Notes: generated from the letters alone by a model not told the origin. A stretch of DNA of 8,776 nucleotides from Lachnospiraceae bacterium (GCA_021202715.1 JAJQCL010000086.1:1-8776); one strand, 5' to 3'. Numbered from the stretch's first letter, positions 1-6,843 are shown. Numbers and translations: made by a program.

Positions 1-2
1 CA

Positions 3-545
3 GAGACCCTGTCCGGCATTCCCTCCATTATCTTCGGTCTCTTCGGCATGACCTTTTTCGGACAGACCCTGCATCTGGGCTATTCACTGCTGAACGGCTC
101 GCTGACGCTGACGCTGATGGTCCTGCCGCTGATCACGCGGAACACGCAGGAGGCACTGAAAACGGTTCCGGCCTCCTACCGCAGCGGCGCGTTGGGCATC
201 GGCGCCACCAAATGGTATATGATCCGCACGATCCTCCTTCCTTCCGCGATGCCCGGCATTGTCACCGGCATTATTCTGGCCGTGGGACGGATCGTCGGCG
301 AATCGGCGGCGCTGCTGTTCACGGCGGGAAGCGATTATAAATTGCCCGCGAGCTTCGGCATCGGCTATCTGCAGAAGATCTTTCAGTCCGGCGGAACCCT
401 TACGATCCAGCTCTACCTGAGTATGCAAAAGGGTCAGTATGACACGGCCTTCGGCATCGCGGTCGTGCTGCTGGTCATCGTGCTGGGAATCAATATGCTG
501 ACGAAATACCTGGCCAGTAAGCTGGATGTGAACCGGAAAAAATGA
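3..545 (+). CDS. pstA: Phosphate ABC transporter permease PstA (5'-truncated by the window edge)
   Basis: This is the C-terminal 180 residues of a PstA-type inner-membrane permease. With PstC it forms the phosphate channel of the high-affinity PstSCAB importer. The frame is open from base 3, so the ATG at 48 is internal and roughly the first 100 residues lie outside the window. The visible start, ETLSGIPSIIFGLFG, matches the conserved 'AGVPSIVFGLFG' segment of the family. The EAA-type cytoplasmic loop that contacts the ATPase follows: EALKTVPASYRSGALGIGAT, then KW and a membrane segment with GRIVGESAALLFTAG. About four hydrophobic segments remain, the last being FGIAVVLLVIVLGINML, before a basic C-terminus. 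The TGA stop (543-545) overlaps an ATG at 542 that is in frame with pstB, so the two genes are tightly linked. Family assignment is secure. Confidence 0.96.
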   Translation, partial: ETLSGIPSIIFGLFGMTFFGQTLHLGYSLLNGSLTLTLMVLPLITRNTQEALKTVPASYRSGALGIGATKWYMIRTILLPSAMPGIVTGIILAVGRIVGESAALLFTAGSDYKLPASFGIGYLQKIFQSGGTLTIQLYLSMQKGQYDTAFGIAVVLLVIVLGINMLTKYLASKLDVNRKK

Positions 546-570
546 GAAATACGAAAAACGAAGAAGACGC

Positions 571-579
571 AAGGGAGGA
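571..579 (+). promoter_or_regulatory. Shine-Dalgarno sequence deciding the pstB start
   Basis: AAGGGAGGA is a near-ideal ribosome-binding site. It lies 11 bases (counted from GGGAGG) before the ATG at 590 and 8 bases before a GTG at 587. The alternative in-frame ATG at 542, which overlaps the pstA stop codon, has only a weak GGAAAA stretch before it. I therefore prefer 590, with 587 as a close alternative. Initiation at 542 by coupling to pstA termination cannot be excluded and would add 16 residues. Confidence 0.7.
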
Positions 580-589
580 ATCGACTGTG

Positions 590-1522
590 ATGAGTCAGGA
601 TCCGAAGAAATCGACCGCTGAGACCCGGGAAACGGGGAAAACACCGGTGGAAAATCAGGAAAATCGGACATCGGCGCCGACCGCGGAAAGTCAGGGAAGC
701 AGAAAACCTGTGCCCATGACGCCGGAGGCCCGGAAACAGGCGCCCCGGAAGAAGAACACCGTTCCGGAAGACGTGAAGATCCGCGTGCAGAACCTGGATC
801 TGTATTACGGGGAAAACCATGCTTTAAAAAATGTCAGCATGGATATTGAGAAGAACGCGGTCACCGCTTTTATCGGGCCTTCAGGCTGCGGCAAGTCCAC
901 ATTTTTGAAGACGCTGAACCGCATGAATGATCTGATCGACAATGTGAAGATCACAGGAAATATCTATCTGGATGGAGAAGATATCTATCAGCCAGGCGTT
1001 GACACGACGCTGCTGCGCAAGAAGGTGGGTATGGTGTTCCAGCAGCCCAACCCCTTCCCCATGAGCATTTATGACAATGTGGCGTACGGCCCCCGCATCC
1101 ACGGCATCCGCGACCGGCATGTGCTGGACGAGATCGTCGAGCGAAGCCTGCGGGACGCAGCCATTTTCGATGAGGTCAAGGACCGGCTCAAGAAGTCTGC
1201 TCTGGGTCTCTCCGGAGGACAGCAGCAGCGTCTCTGCATCGCCCGGGCTCTGGCAGTGGAGCCGGAGGTCCTGCTGATGGATGAACCTACCTCGGCGCTG
1301 GACCCGATCTCCACGCTGAAGGTCGAGGACCTGATGGTGGAACTGAAGAAGAAATACACCGTCGCCGTCGTCACTCACAATATGCAGCAGGCCGCCCGTG
1401 TGTCGGATTACACGGCTTTCTTCCTGGTGGGAGAGGTCGTAGAGTTTGACGTCACCCGAAATATTTTCGAGCATCCCAGCGACAAGCGGACCGAGGATTA
1501 TGTGACCGGGCGGTTCGGCTGA
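590..1522 (+). CDS. pstB: Phosphate ABC transporter ATP-binding protein PstB
   Basis: PstB hydrolyses ATP on the cytoplasmic face of the membrane to drive phosphate import through PstA/PstC. From the ATG at 590 it has 310 residues. The ABC domain starts near residue 62 (VKIRVQNLDLYYG). It has Walker A GPSGCGKST at 96-104, the Q-loop with the PstB-typical QQPNPFPMS at about 151-159, signature LSGGQQQR at 207-214, Walker B VLLMDEP at 227-233, and the switch histidine at 263 (VTHNMQQAARVSD). The C-terminal TEDYVTGRFG ending is also typical of PstB. All catalytic motifs are intact. The oddity is the first 60 residues: a hydrophilic stretch rich in Thr, Pro, Glu, Lys and Ser with no recognisable domain. 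Most PstB proteins are about 250-260 residues and begin close to the ABC fold. The gene follows pstA closely and is followed by phoU after 19 bases. Assignment is secure; the exact start is not. Confidence 0.95.
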   Translation: MSQDPKKSTAETRETGKTPVENQENRTSAPTAESQGSRKPVPMTPEARKQAPRKKNTVPEDVKIRVQNLDLYYGENHALKNVSMDIEKNAVTAFIGPSGCGKSTFLKTLNRMNDLIDNVKITGNIYLDGEDIYQPGVDTTLLRKKVGMVFQQPNPFPMSIYDNVAYGPRIHGIRDRHVLDEIVERSLRDAAIFDEVKDRLKKSALGLSGGQQQRLCIARALAVEPEVLLMDEPTSALDPISTLKVEDLMVELKKKYTVAVVTHNMQQAARVSDYTAFFLVGEVVEFDVTRNIFEHPSDKRTEDYVTGRFG

Positions 1523-1541
1523 CAGAGAAGGAGAGTGTGGT

Positions 1542-2204
1542 ATGGCAACCAGATTAGTATTTGAACAGGAACTGCAGGAGCTGCGAAAGAGCGTGGCTGA
1601 CATGGGATATCAGGTGGAAAGCAATTATGATCGGCTGTTTGCCGCTCTTCCGGCCTCAGATTTCGGCACGGTGGAGGCGCTCGTGAAAAACGACCGTGAT
1701 GTCAACGATATGGAGCGGGCGGTGGAGGCTCAGTGCCTGCATCTGATCACGAAGCAGCAGCCGATCGCCCGGGATCTTCGTGTGGTGTCGGCCTCCCTGA
1801 AGGTCGTCACGGACATCGAGCGGATCGGCGATCATGTGGCGGATATCGCGGAATTGGCGCTTCGGGGGGAGTACGTCGATCTGGGGGAGATCTCCGATCA
1901 TCTGGAGCCCATGATCGCAGAGACCCGGGAGCAGATGCACCGGGCGATCGAGGCTTTTGTGAGCCGGGATGCCAGCCGGGTGCGCGAAGTCACCGAGGGG
2001 GATGACGTCGTCGACAGCCTCTTTGCCGCTGTCCAGGCGGACGTGATCCGTTTTCTCCGCAGGGGGACCGGACGGGAAGATGCCTGCGTGGATGTGCTGC
2101 TGATCGCCAAATATCTGGAGCGCATCGGCGACCATGCCGTGAATATCGGCGAGTGGGAGTCCTTCCAGGAGAGCGGTTCCATCGACCATGTCCGTCTTCT
2201 GTGA
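1542..2204 (+). CDS. phoU: Phosphate-specific transport system accessory protein PhoU
   Basis: This is a 220-residue, all-helical cytoplasmic protein of the PhoU family. In known systems PhoU links the Pst transporter to the PhoR sensor kinase and limits phosphate uptake. The family's two three-helix repeats are visible, each with the metal-binding E..(I)GDH signature: DIERIGDHVADIAE at about 91-104 and YLERIGDHAVNIGEW at about 191-205. The conserved QQPIARDLR helix sits at 72-80, and the length matches the usual 215-235 residues. AAGGAGAG at 1528-1535 gives a well-placed ribosome-binding site 6 bases before the ATG, so the start is firm. It is the last gene of the pst operon and is closed by a terminator. 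No phoB or phoR homologue follows in this window, so the kinase it would act on must be elsewhere. Confidence 0.96.
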   Translation: MATRLVFEQELQELRKSVADMGYQVESNYDRLFAALPASDFGTVEALVKNDRDVNDMERAVEAQCLHLITKQQPIARDLRVVSASLKVVTDIERIGDHVADIAELALRGEYVDLGEISDHLEPMIAETREQMHRAIEAFVSRDASRVREVTEGDDVVDSLFAAVQADVIRFLRRGTGREDACVDVLLIAKYLERIGDHAVNIGEWESFQESGSIDHVRLL

Positions 2205-2249
2205 GGAAGATCGGCGTGTGCATCAGTCAGGGGGAAATAAGCATATATG

Positions 2250-2281
2250 CAGAGCCTTCCGTTGGGTCGGCTCTGTTTTTG
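2250..2281 (+). terminator. Rho-independent terminator of the pst-phoU operon
   Basis: CAGAGCC (2250-2256) pairs perfectly with GGCTCTG (2269-2275) around a 12-base loop, and a run of five T follows at once. It sits 46 bases after the phoU stop. Immediately before it, GCATATATGC (2241-2250) is a perfect 10-bp palindrome sharing one base with the stem; this may be chance or a minor protein site. Confidence 0.85.
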
Positions 2282-2303
2282 CGTTTAGGCGGTTAACTTC
2301 CGC

Positions 2304-2332
2304 TTGCTTTTTGGCTCAAAGTTTCATATAGT
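2304..2332 (+). promoter_or_regulatory. Probable sigma-A promoter of the trkA-trkH operon
   Basis: TTGCTT (2304-2309) and TATAGT (2327-2332) are separated by exactly 17 bases and resemble the TTGACA/TATAAT consensus at four and five of six positions. The site lies between the phoU terminator and trkA, and predicts a start near 2339 with a leader of about 58 bases. It supports trkAH being transcribed independently of pst. Assigned by eye only. Confidence 0.6.
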
Positions 2333-2352
2333 AAAAGGCGTATACGACTGTC

Positions 2353-2381
2353 CGAACGGCCCTGACGGGGGAGGCCGCTCG
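2353..2381 (+). other. Hairpin in the trkA mRNA leader
   Basis: CGAACGGCC (2353-2361) pairs with GGCCGCTCG (2373-2381) in a 3+5 bp stem with one A/C mismatch and an 11-base, G-rich loop. It ends 3 bases before the TAAGGAG ribosome-binding site of trkA (2385-2391). No T-run follows, so it is not a terminator. It could influence translation or mRNA stability, or be incidental in GC-rich DNA. The leader is far too short for the ydaO-type c-di-AMP riboswitch that precedes some potassium transporter genes. Confidence 0.35.
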
Positions 2382-2396
2382 ATATAAGGAGCACAT

Positions 2397-3767
2397 ATGA
2401 ATATTATCATCGTGGGCTGCGGCAAGGTGGGATACACCCTGGCCCGGCAGCTGAACGGCGAGGGACATGATATCACGGTCATTGAGCCGTCGGCGGAACG
2501 GATTCAGTCTGTATCCGGGAGTCTGGATGTGCAGATGGTAAATGGCAGCGGAACCAGCGTCCGTACGCTGCGGGAGGCGAACGTTGAGGAGGCGGATCTT
2601 CTCATCGCGGTAACCGATCAGGATGAGGTGAATCTGCTGAGCTGCCTCATCGCCGAGAAGACGAGCCACTGCCGTACCGTGGCCCGGGTGCGGAATCCGG
2701 AGTATTTCGAGGAGATTGCTTACATCCGCCAGTGCATGGGAACCTCTCTGATCATTAATCCGGAGTTCTCCACGGCGCGGGAGATCGCGCACCTGATCGA
2801 GGTGCCCTCGGCCATGGAAATCGATTCCTTCGCCAAGGGGTCCGTGGATCTGCTGAAGCTGGAGATTCCTGCAGGCTCGATTCTGGACGGGATGCGGGTG
2901 GACGAGTTCTCTGCCCGTTTCAATCGGCAGGCACTGATCTGTATCCGGCAGCGCGGGCGGGAGATCGAGATCCCCAACGGCGCCACAGTTCTGGAGCAGA
3001 GAGATATCATTTATATCATCCTGCCGCCCCGGCAGATTCGCAGCTTCTGCGAGTCGGTGGGGCTGTCTGTCCGTCCGTTGCGCAGGGTGATGATCGCCGG
3101 GGGCAGCACGATTTCCTATTATCTGGCAAAACGTTTGTTGAAAAATGGTTTCTCGGTGACGATTGTGGAGAAAAAATACAGTCGTTGCGAGTTCCTCAGC
3201 GACGCGCTGCCGGAGGCCAATATTGTCTACGGAGATGCGACGGATTATGAGATGCTTCTGGAAGAGGGACTGACCGGCATGGATGCTTTCGTGGCGCTGA
3301 CCAGTCTGGATGAGGAAAATGTCTTCCTTTCTCTTTATGCAAATAAGATGGCGCCCCGGTGTAAGAAGATCACGAAGAATAATCATCTCTCTCTGGATGA
3401 TATCGTCGAGTCCCTCCCTGTGGGGAGCCTGGTATCTCCCAAGGATATCACGGCGGAGTATATCAGCCAGTATGTGCGTTCCCTGAATAATTCCCACAGC
3501 AGCAATGTAGAGGCAGTCTACCGCCTGGTGGGCGGACAGGTCGAGGCGCTGGAATTCCGCCTGAAAGAGCAGTCGGCGGTGACGGGGAAACCGCTGATGG
3601 ATCTGCGCTTGAAGGACAATCTTCTGATCTGCTGCATCCTGCGGGACGGGAAGATCATCACCCCCGGCGGTCGGGACACCCTGGAGAAAGGGGATACGGT
3701 TGTGGTCGTCACCACGCATCGGGGGCTGGGCGATATCCGGGAGATCCTCCGGAGCCCGCTGCGGTAG
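2397..3767 (+). CDS. trkA: Trk potassium uptake system NAD-binding regulatory subunit TrkA
   Basis: This 456-residue protein is the cytoplasmic gating ring subunit of a Trk/Ktr-type potassium transporter. Its length is close to that of E. coli TrkA. It has two tandem RCK units: a first TrkA-N Rossmann domain at about 1-120 (IIIVGCGKVGYTLARQL, intact GxGxxG at 7-12 and acidic E30 for the nucleotide ribose), a TrkA-C domain at about 145-220, a second Rossmann domain at about 229-345, and a second TrkA-C domain at about 370-455. The second nucleotide site reads AGGSTIS (234-240), so two of the glycines of GxGxxG are replaced by serine. The strand ending in VE258 remains, and VYGDATD (277-283) matches the usual 'GD.t' turn. 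TAAGGAG at 2385-2391 fixes the start. trkH follows after 12 bases, which confirms the partnership. Ligands are expected to be NAD(H) or ATP/ADP by family knowledge. Confidence 0.95.
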   Translation: MNIIIVGCGKVGYTLARQLNGEGHDITVIEPSAERIQSVSGSLDVQMVNGSGTSVRTLREANVEEADLLIAVTDQDEVNLLSCLIAEKTSHCRTVARVRNPEYFEEIAYIRQCMGTSLIINPEFSTAREIAHLIEVPSAMEIDSFAKGSVDLLKLEIPAGSILDGMRVDEFSARFNRQALICIRQRGREIEIPNGATVLEQRDIIYIILPPRQIRSFCESVGLSVRPLRRVMIAGGSTISYYLAKRLLKNGFSVTIVEKKYSRCEFLSDALPEANIVYGDATDYEMLLEEGLTGMDAFVALTSLDEENVFLSLYANKMAPRCKKITKNNHLSLDDIVESLPVGSLVSPKDITAEYISQYVRSLNNSHSSNVEAVYRLVGGQVEALEFRLKEQSAVTGKPLMDLRLKDNLLICCILRDGKIITPGGRDTLEKGDTVVVVTTHRGLGDIREILRSPLR

Positions 3768-3779
3768 GGAGGAGAGACC

Positions 3780-5219
3780 ATGAATCTGTCAATCATTGTC
3801 TTTGTCATCGGCTGGGTCGTCATGATGGAGGGCGTGTTTTTCCTGCCTCCGGCCCTGGTGGGTCTGCTCTACGGGGAAATGCAGGATGCCGTAATCTATC
3901 TGATTCTGGGATTGCTCTGCATCGCGGCCGGGTATCTGCTGCGTCGCCGGAAGCCCCGTTCCATGACTTTCTATGCACGGGAGGGCTTCGTGGCGGTGGC
4001 GCTGGCCTGGATCGTGTTGAGTCTCATTGGCTGCGTGCCCTTTGTCGTCAGCGGGGATATCCCTTCCTTTACAAATGCGCTCTTCGAGGTGATCTCCGGC
4101 TTCACGACGACCGGATCCAGCATTCTGACGGATGTGGAGGCTCTGTCCCACAGCAACCTGTTCTGGCGGAGCTTCACACACTGGATCGGCGGTATGGGGG
4201 TGCTGGTTTTTATCCTCATTGTCCTGCCGCTGTCCGGCGCTTCCACCATGAATCTGATGCGGGCGGAGAGCCCGGGTCCCTCCGTGGGGAAGCTGGTGCC
4301 CAAGGTGCGCCAGACGGCCTCTCTCCTGTATACGATCTATATTGTCCTGACAGCGACGGAGGTCGTGCTGCTCCTGCTGGGAGGTATGCCGTTGTTTGAT
4401 TCCCTGTGCCATGCGTTCGGCACGGCGGGTACCGGCGGCTTCGGGATCAAAGCGGACAGTATTGCCGGTTATTCCGTTTACCTGCAAAATGTAATCACGG
4501 TCTTCATGCTCCTTTTCGGCGTGAATTTCAGCTTCTATTATTACATCCTGATCCGCAGAGTGAGCGACGCCCTTCATATGGAGGAGGTCCGCTGGTATCT
4601 GGCGATCTATCTGGCCGTGGTGGCATTGATCACGTTGAATCTGACCGCGGCCGGGAATTCCTTCCTGACCAGTCTGCAGCAGGTGGCCTTTCAGGTGTCC
4701 TCCGTCATGACGACGACCGGTTTTGCCACCACGGATTTCAACCTCTGGCCCAATTTCTCACGGGCTCTGATGGTCTGTATCATGTTCATCGGCGCCTGCG
4801 CCGGCAGCACCGGCGGCGGCATGAAGGTGTCCCGCATGATTCTGTACGCGAAGCAGATACGCCTGGAGCTGCTGCAGCAGATTCATCCGCGTAGTATTAA
4901 AACCGTAAAGACCGACGGCAAGGCGGTCGATAAAAATGTACTCCGCTCAGCGAACATCTTTCTTATGACCTACGCCCTGATCTTTGTGGTCTCCTTCCTG
5001 CTGATCTGTCTGGACGGCTTTGACCTGACGACCAACTTCACCGCGGTAGCGGCTACGCTCAACAACATCGGTCCCGGCCTGAACGTGGTGGGACCTACGG
5101 GGAATTTCGCGGAGTTTTCGCTTTTGTCCAAATATGTGTTCATGTTTGATATGCTGGCGGGACGGCTGGAGATCATCCCCATGTTGGTATTGTTTCACCC
5201 GGAGACCTGGAAAAAATAA
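3780..5219 (+). CDS. trkH: Potassium uptake transporter, membrane subunit TrkH
   Basis: TrkH is the potassium-translocating membrane subunit, gated by the TrkA ring encoded just upstream. The protein has 479 residues, like typical TrkH (about 480), and several strongly hydrophobic helices. The four pore-loop repeats of the SKT superfamily are all present, each with its key filter glycine: SGFTTTGSS at about 106-114, FGTAGTGGFG at about 213-222, VSSVMTTTGFATTDF at about 307-321, and LNNIGPGLNVVGPTGNF at about 427-443. The loop ACAGSTGGGMKVSR at about 339-352 is the intramembrane gate region characteristic of TrkH. The C-terminal LAGRLEIIPMLVLF motif is also standard. GGGAGGAG at 3767-3774, beginning at the last base of the trkA stop codon, gives the ribosome-binding site, so translation is probably coupled. 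Nothing appears truncated. Confidence 0.96.
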   Translation: MNLSIIVFVIGWVVMMEGVFFLPPALVGLLYGEMQDAVIYLILGLLCIAAGYLLRRRKPRSMTFYAREGFVAVALAWIVLSLIGCVPFVVSGDIPSFTNALFEVISGFTTTGSSILTDVEALSHSNLFWRSFTHWIGGMGVLVFILIVLPLSGASTMNLMRAESPGPSVGKLVPKVRQTASLLYTIYIVLTATEVVLLLLGGMPLFDSLCHAFGTAGTGGFGIKADSIAGYSVYLQNVITVFMLLFGVNFSFYYYILIRRVSDALHMEEVRWYLAIYLAVVALITLNLTAAGNSFLTSLQQVAFQVSSVMTTTGFATTDFNLWPNFSRALMVCIMFIGACAGSTGGGMKVSRMILYAKQIRLELLQQIHPRSIKTVKTDGKAVDKNVLRSANIFLMTYALIFVVSFLLICLDGFDLTTNFTAVAATLNNIGPGLNVVGPTGNFAEFSLLSKYVFMFDMLAGRLEIIPMLVLFHPETWKK

Positions 5220-5230
5220 ATAAATCGTAA

Positions 5231-5271
5231 AAAAATCGCGGCCAGAGAATACCTCTTTGACCGCGGTTTTT
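5231..5271. terminator. Bidirectional terminator between trkH and the convergent sigma operon
   Basis: CGCGG (5237-5241) pairs with CCGCG (5261-5265). The stem continues inward, with one C/A mismatch, through CAGAGA (5243-5248) against TCTTTG (5254-5259, one G/T wobble), leaving a 5-base loop. It extends outward through AAAAAT (5231-5236) against GTTTTT (5266-5271). On the + strand a T5 tract follows the stem. On the - strand the A-run, which starts at 5229, becomes a longer T tract. It lies 11 bases past the trkH stop and 11 bases past the stop of the opposing gene, so it can end both transcripts. Confidence 0.85.
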
Positions 5272-5282
5272 CTATCTGAGCT

Positions 5283-6206
5283 TTATGAAACGGCAAATCC
5301 TCCGGCTTCCCAGTTCCAGACGCCGTTTTCTATTTTCGCTTCACATTCTTCGAAATAGATGGCTCCGTCGCCGCCGGCGATCTTACGGGCGGAGAAGGTG
5401 AAGGAGCTGTCGCCGGTGATTCCGGTACAGGTAAGATACAGCGCGAGGCCTTCCGGATCAGTGACTGCTTCCTCTGCGGTGTGTTCGCCGGAGGAGGCCA
5501 GAGTCACGGTCACACCGAAAGCGTCTGTGGCCCGGTCGGCAAGCAGTTCCTGTTCCTCTTCGGTCAGCGCGGCAAATCCTTCTTCCGGGAAATCCGCCAG
5601 ATCCAGAACGGCCCAGGTGACGCCGTCATTGAGGGCGGCATCCGACTCCCAGAGCTCTGTCAGTACGGCAAAACGCAGGTTCTCCAGGGAGTCATATTCG
5701 TCGGCAGCGGCCGCGGTGAACTCTTCCGCGCTTTCTGAATTATCTCCAATATCCTCGGCCGCCGTTGTGACATCGGAGGCCTCCGCGGTCTCCTCCGTGA
5801 TTTCGCCGGAAACCGCGCCCATTTCTTCGGTTTCCTTTGAAACGGCGTTTTCGCCGGTACCCTCTTCGTCGCCCGCGATGGTCTCCTTGCCATCTGAGAG
5901 GCCGACGTTGGCATCGGGCTCCTCCAGTTCGGCGGCGGCCTCCTCCTGACCGTAGAGATCCATGTCTGTCTCCCGGATCGCCGTGCTCTTCTCCGGCGTA
6001 CTTATTCGCCAGGCCGCGTAGGCGACGAAAGCGACGCAGAAACAGGCGGCCAGAGTCGCCAGACGGCGGGGGAAACGGCGCTTTGGTGATTTCCGGGGTG
6101 ATTTCAGGGGTGTTTCATCGGAGGCTTCCTCGACCCATGCGTCATTGATCTCGTTCATCGCTTCAAAGAGTCTCTCCGCTCCCCGGGATGTTTCGTCTTC
6201 TCTCAT
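5283..6206 (-). CDS. Putative membrane-anchored anti-sigma factor with acidic extracytoplasmic linker
   Basis: I do not recognise a named family for the whole 307-residue protein. The likely role is anti-sigma factor for the ECF sigma gene it overlaps. Residues 1-48 would be cytoplasmic: ERLFEAMNEINDAWVEEA (11-28) resembles the N-terminal segment of many clostridial sigma-linked proteins, and a basic patch follows (35-48, KSPRKSPKRRFPRR). One transmembrane helix spans about 49-66 (LATLAACFCVAFVAYAAW); the positive-inside rule places the C-terminus outside. Residues 78-171 are low-complexity and strongly acidic, rich in Glu, Asp, Ala and Thr. The final 135 residues look like a folded domain, with VTWAVLDLADFPEEG (196-210) and a terminal part containing IYFEECEAKIENGVW (283-297). 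The ATG at 6206 overlaps the sigma stop codon (ATGA), indicating translational coupling. No zinc-binding HxxxCxxC anti-sigma motif is present. A non-regulatory envelope protein remains possible. Confidence 0.7.
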   Translation of the reverse strand: MREDETSRGAERLFEAMNEINDAWVEEASDETPLKSPRKSPKRRFPRRLATLAACFCVAFVAYAAWRISTPEKSTAIRETDMDLYGQEEAAAELEEPDANVGLSDGKETIAGDEEGTGENAVSKETEEMGAVSGEITEETAEASDVTTAAEDIGDNSESAEEFTAAAADEYDSLENLRFAVLTELWESDAALNDGVTWAVLDLADFPEEGFAALTEEEQELLADRATDAFGVTVTLASSGEHTAEEAVTDPEGLALYLTCTGITGDSSFTFSARKIAGGDGAIYFEECEAKIENGVWNWEAGGFAVS

Positions 6207-6763
6207 AAGACAATTCCCTCCTTCTCCAGAGCTTCCCGCAGCTTCTTTCGGCTGCGGAACAGGCTGGATTTCACGGTGCTCTCATGGAGAGCAAGGCGGC
6301 GAGCTATGTCGGCGAGCGGGTCTACATACCAGTAGCGCCGCAGGAAGATGAAGCGGTCCCGCTCCGACAACTCTTCCAGAAAGAGATCCAGCTGCCGCAC
6401 CAGTTCCGCCTCCTCCACCGCCTGCTCCGGCGTGTGGGGAGAGGGGATACATTCAGCCAGTTCATCCAGAGCCAGCGCCATCTCCCCGCCGCCCCGTTTC
6501 TGCCGCCGCCGTCCGCGGTAGCGGTCGAAAGCCAGGTTGCGGGTGATCTTTCCCAGAAAGGCGGCGAAGCGGGAAGGGCGCGACGGCGGGATGGCGTACC
6601 AGGTTCGCAGCCAGGTGTCGTTGACACACTCTTCAGAATCCTCCCTGCTGCTCAGTATATGATCAGCGATGGAGAAACAGTAACGGCCATAGCGGTCCGC
6701 TGTGGCCGGGATCGCCTCCTCCCGTCGGTCCCAGAACAGATTGATAAGCTCGTGATCTTCCAT
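6203..6763 (-). CDS. RNA polymerase sigma factor, sigma-70 family, ECF type
   Basis: This 186-residue ECF sigma factor would direct core RNA polymerase to promoters of an unknown regulon. Region 2 covers about 21-86. It includes DSEECVNDTWLRTWYAIPPS (42-61), equivalent to the 'DAEDiVQETFLRAW' helix, then FLGKITRNLAFDRYRGRRRQ (69-88), the basic -10-recognition end of region 2. A short linker (about 90-120) leads to region 4 at about 125-180, with ELSERDRFIFLRRYWY and the helix-turn-helix ADIARRLALHESTVKSSLFRSRKKLREAL. The IPPSRPSRFAAFLGKITRNLA pattern is typical of clostridial ECF sigmas paired with single-pass partners. The open frame extends upstream to 6988, but an excellent GGAGGG (6770-6775 on the - strand) precedes the ATG at 6763 and the extra 75 residues match no sigma region, so 6763 is the start. 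The downstream anti-sigma-like gene overlaps by 4 bases. Confidence 0.92.
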   Translation of the reverse strand: MEDHELINLFWDRREEAIPATADRYGRYCFSIADHILSSREDSEECVNDTWLRTWYAIPPSRPSRFAAFLGKITRNLAFDRYRGRRRQKRGGGEMALALDELAECIPSPHTPEQAVEEAELVRQLDLFLEELSERDRFIFLRRYWYVDPLADIARRLALHESTVKSSLFRSRKKLREALEKEGIVL

Positions 6764-6834
6764 CGGATGCCCTCCATTCTGAGTATAAGGACGCTGTTTT
6801 TTCGCATGGGTTGTGCTTGGGATGTAATAAATTG

Positions 6835-6843
6835 ATTGTATCA
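6835..6843 (-). promoter_or_regulatory. Possible extended -10 promoter of the sigma operon
   Basis: On the - strand, TGATACAAT (6843 down to 6835) matches an extended -10 element (TGnTATAAT) with one mismatch. It would start transcription near 6828, about 65 bases before the sigma ATG. No good -35 box sits 17 bases upstream, which an extended -10 can tolerate. I see no clear GGAAC/CGTC-type ECF autoregulatory promoter. Assigned by eye, so uncertain. Confidence 0.35.

Noticed and set aside
2333..2396. A c-di-AMP (ydaO-type) riboswitch upstream of trkA
   Set aside because: The leader is only about 60 bases and shows a single simple hairpin, whereas the known motif needs well over 100 bases with a pseudoknotted, multi-stem fold.
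2316..3719. A 467-codon open frame on the - strand covering trkA
   Set aside because: It lies entirely antisense to a textbook TrkA, is His/Gln/Arg-rich, and has no ribosome-binding site or recognisable domain. It follows from codon bias in the real gene.
5359..5949. A Ser/Ala/Val-rich 196-codon + strand frame
   Set aside because: It is the complement of the Glu/Asp-rich linker and downstream domain of the anti-sigma-like gene, which has the ribosomal coupling and context of a real gene.
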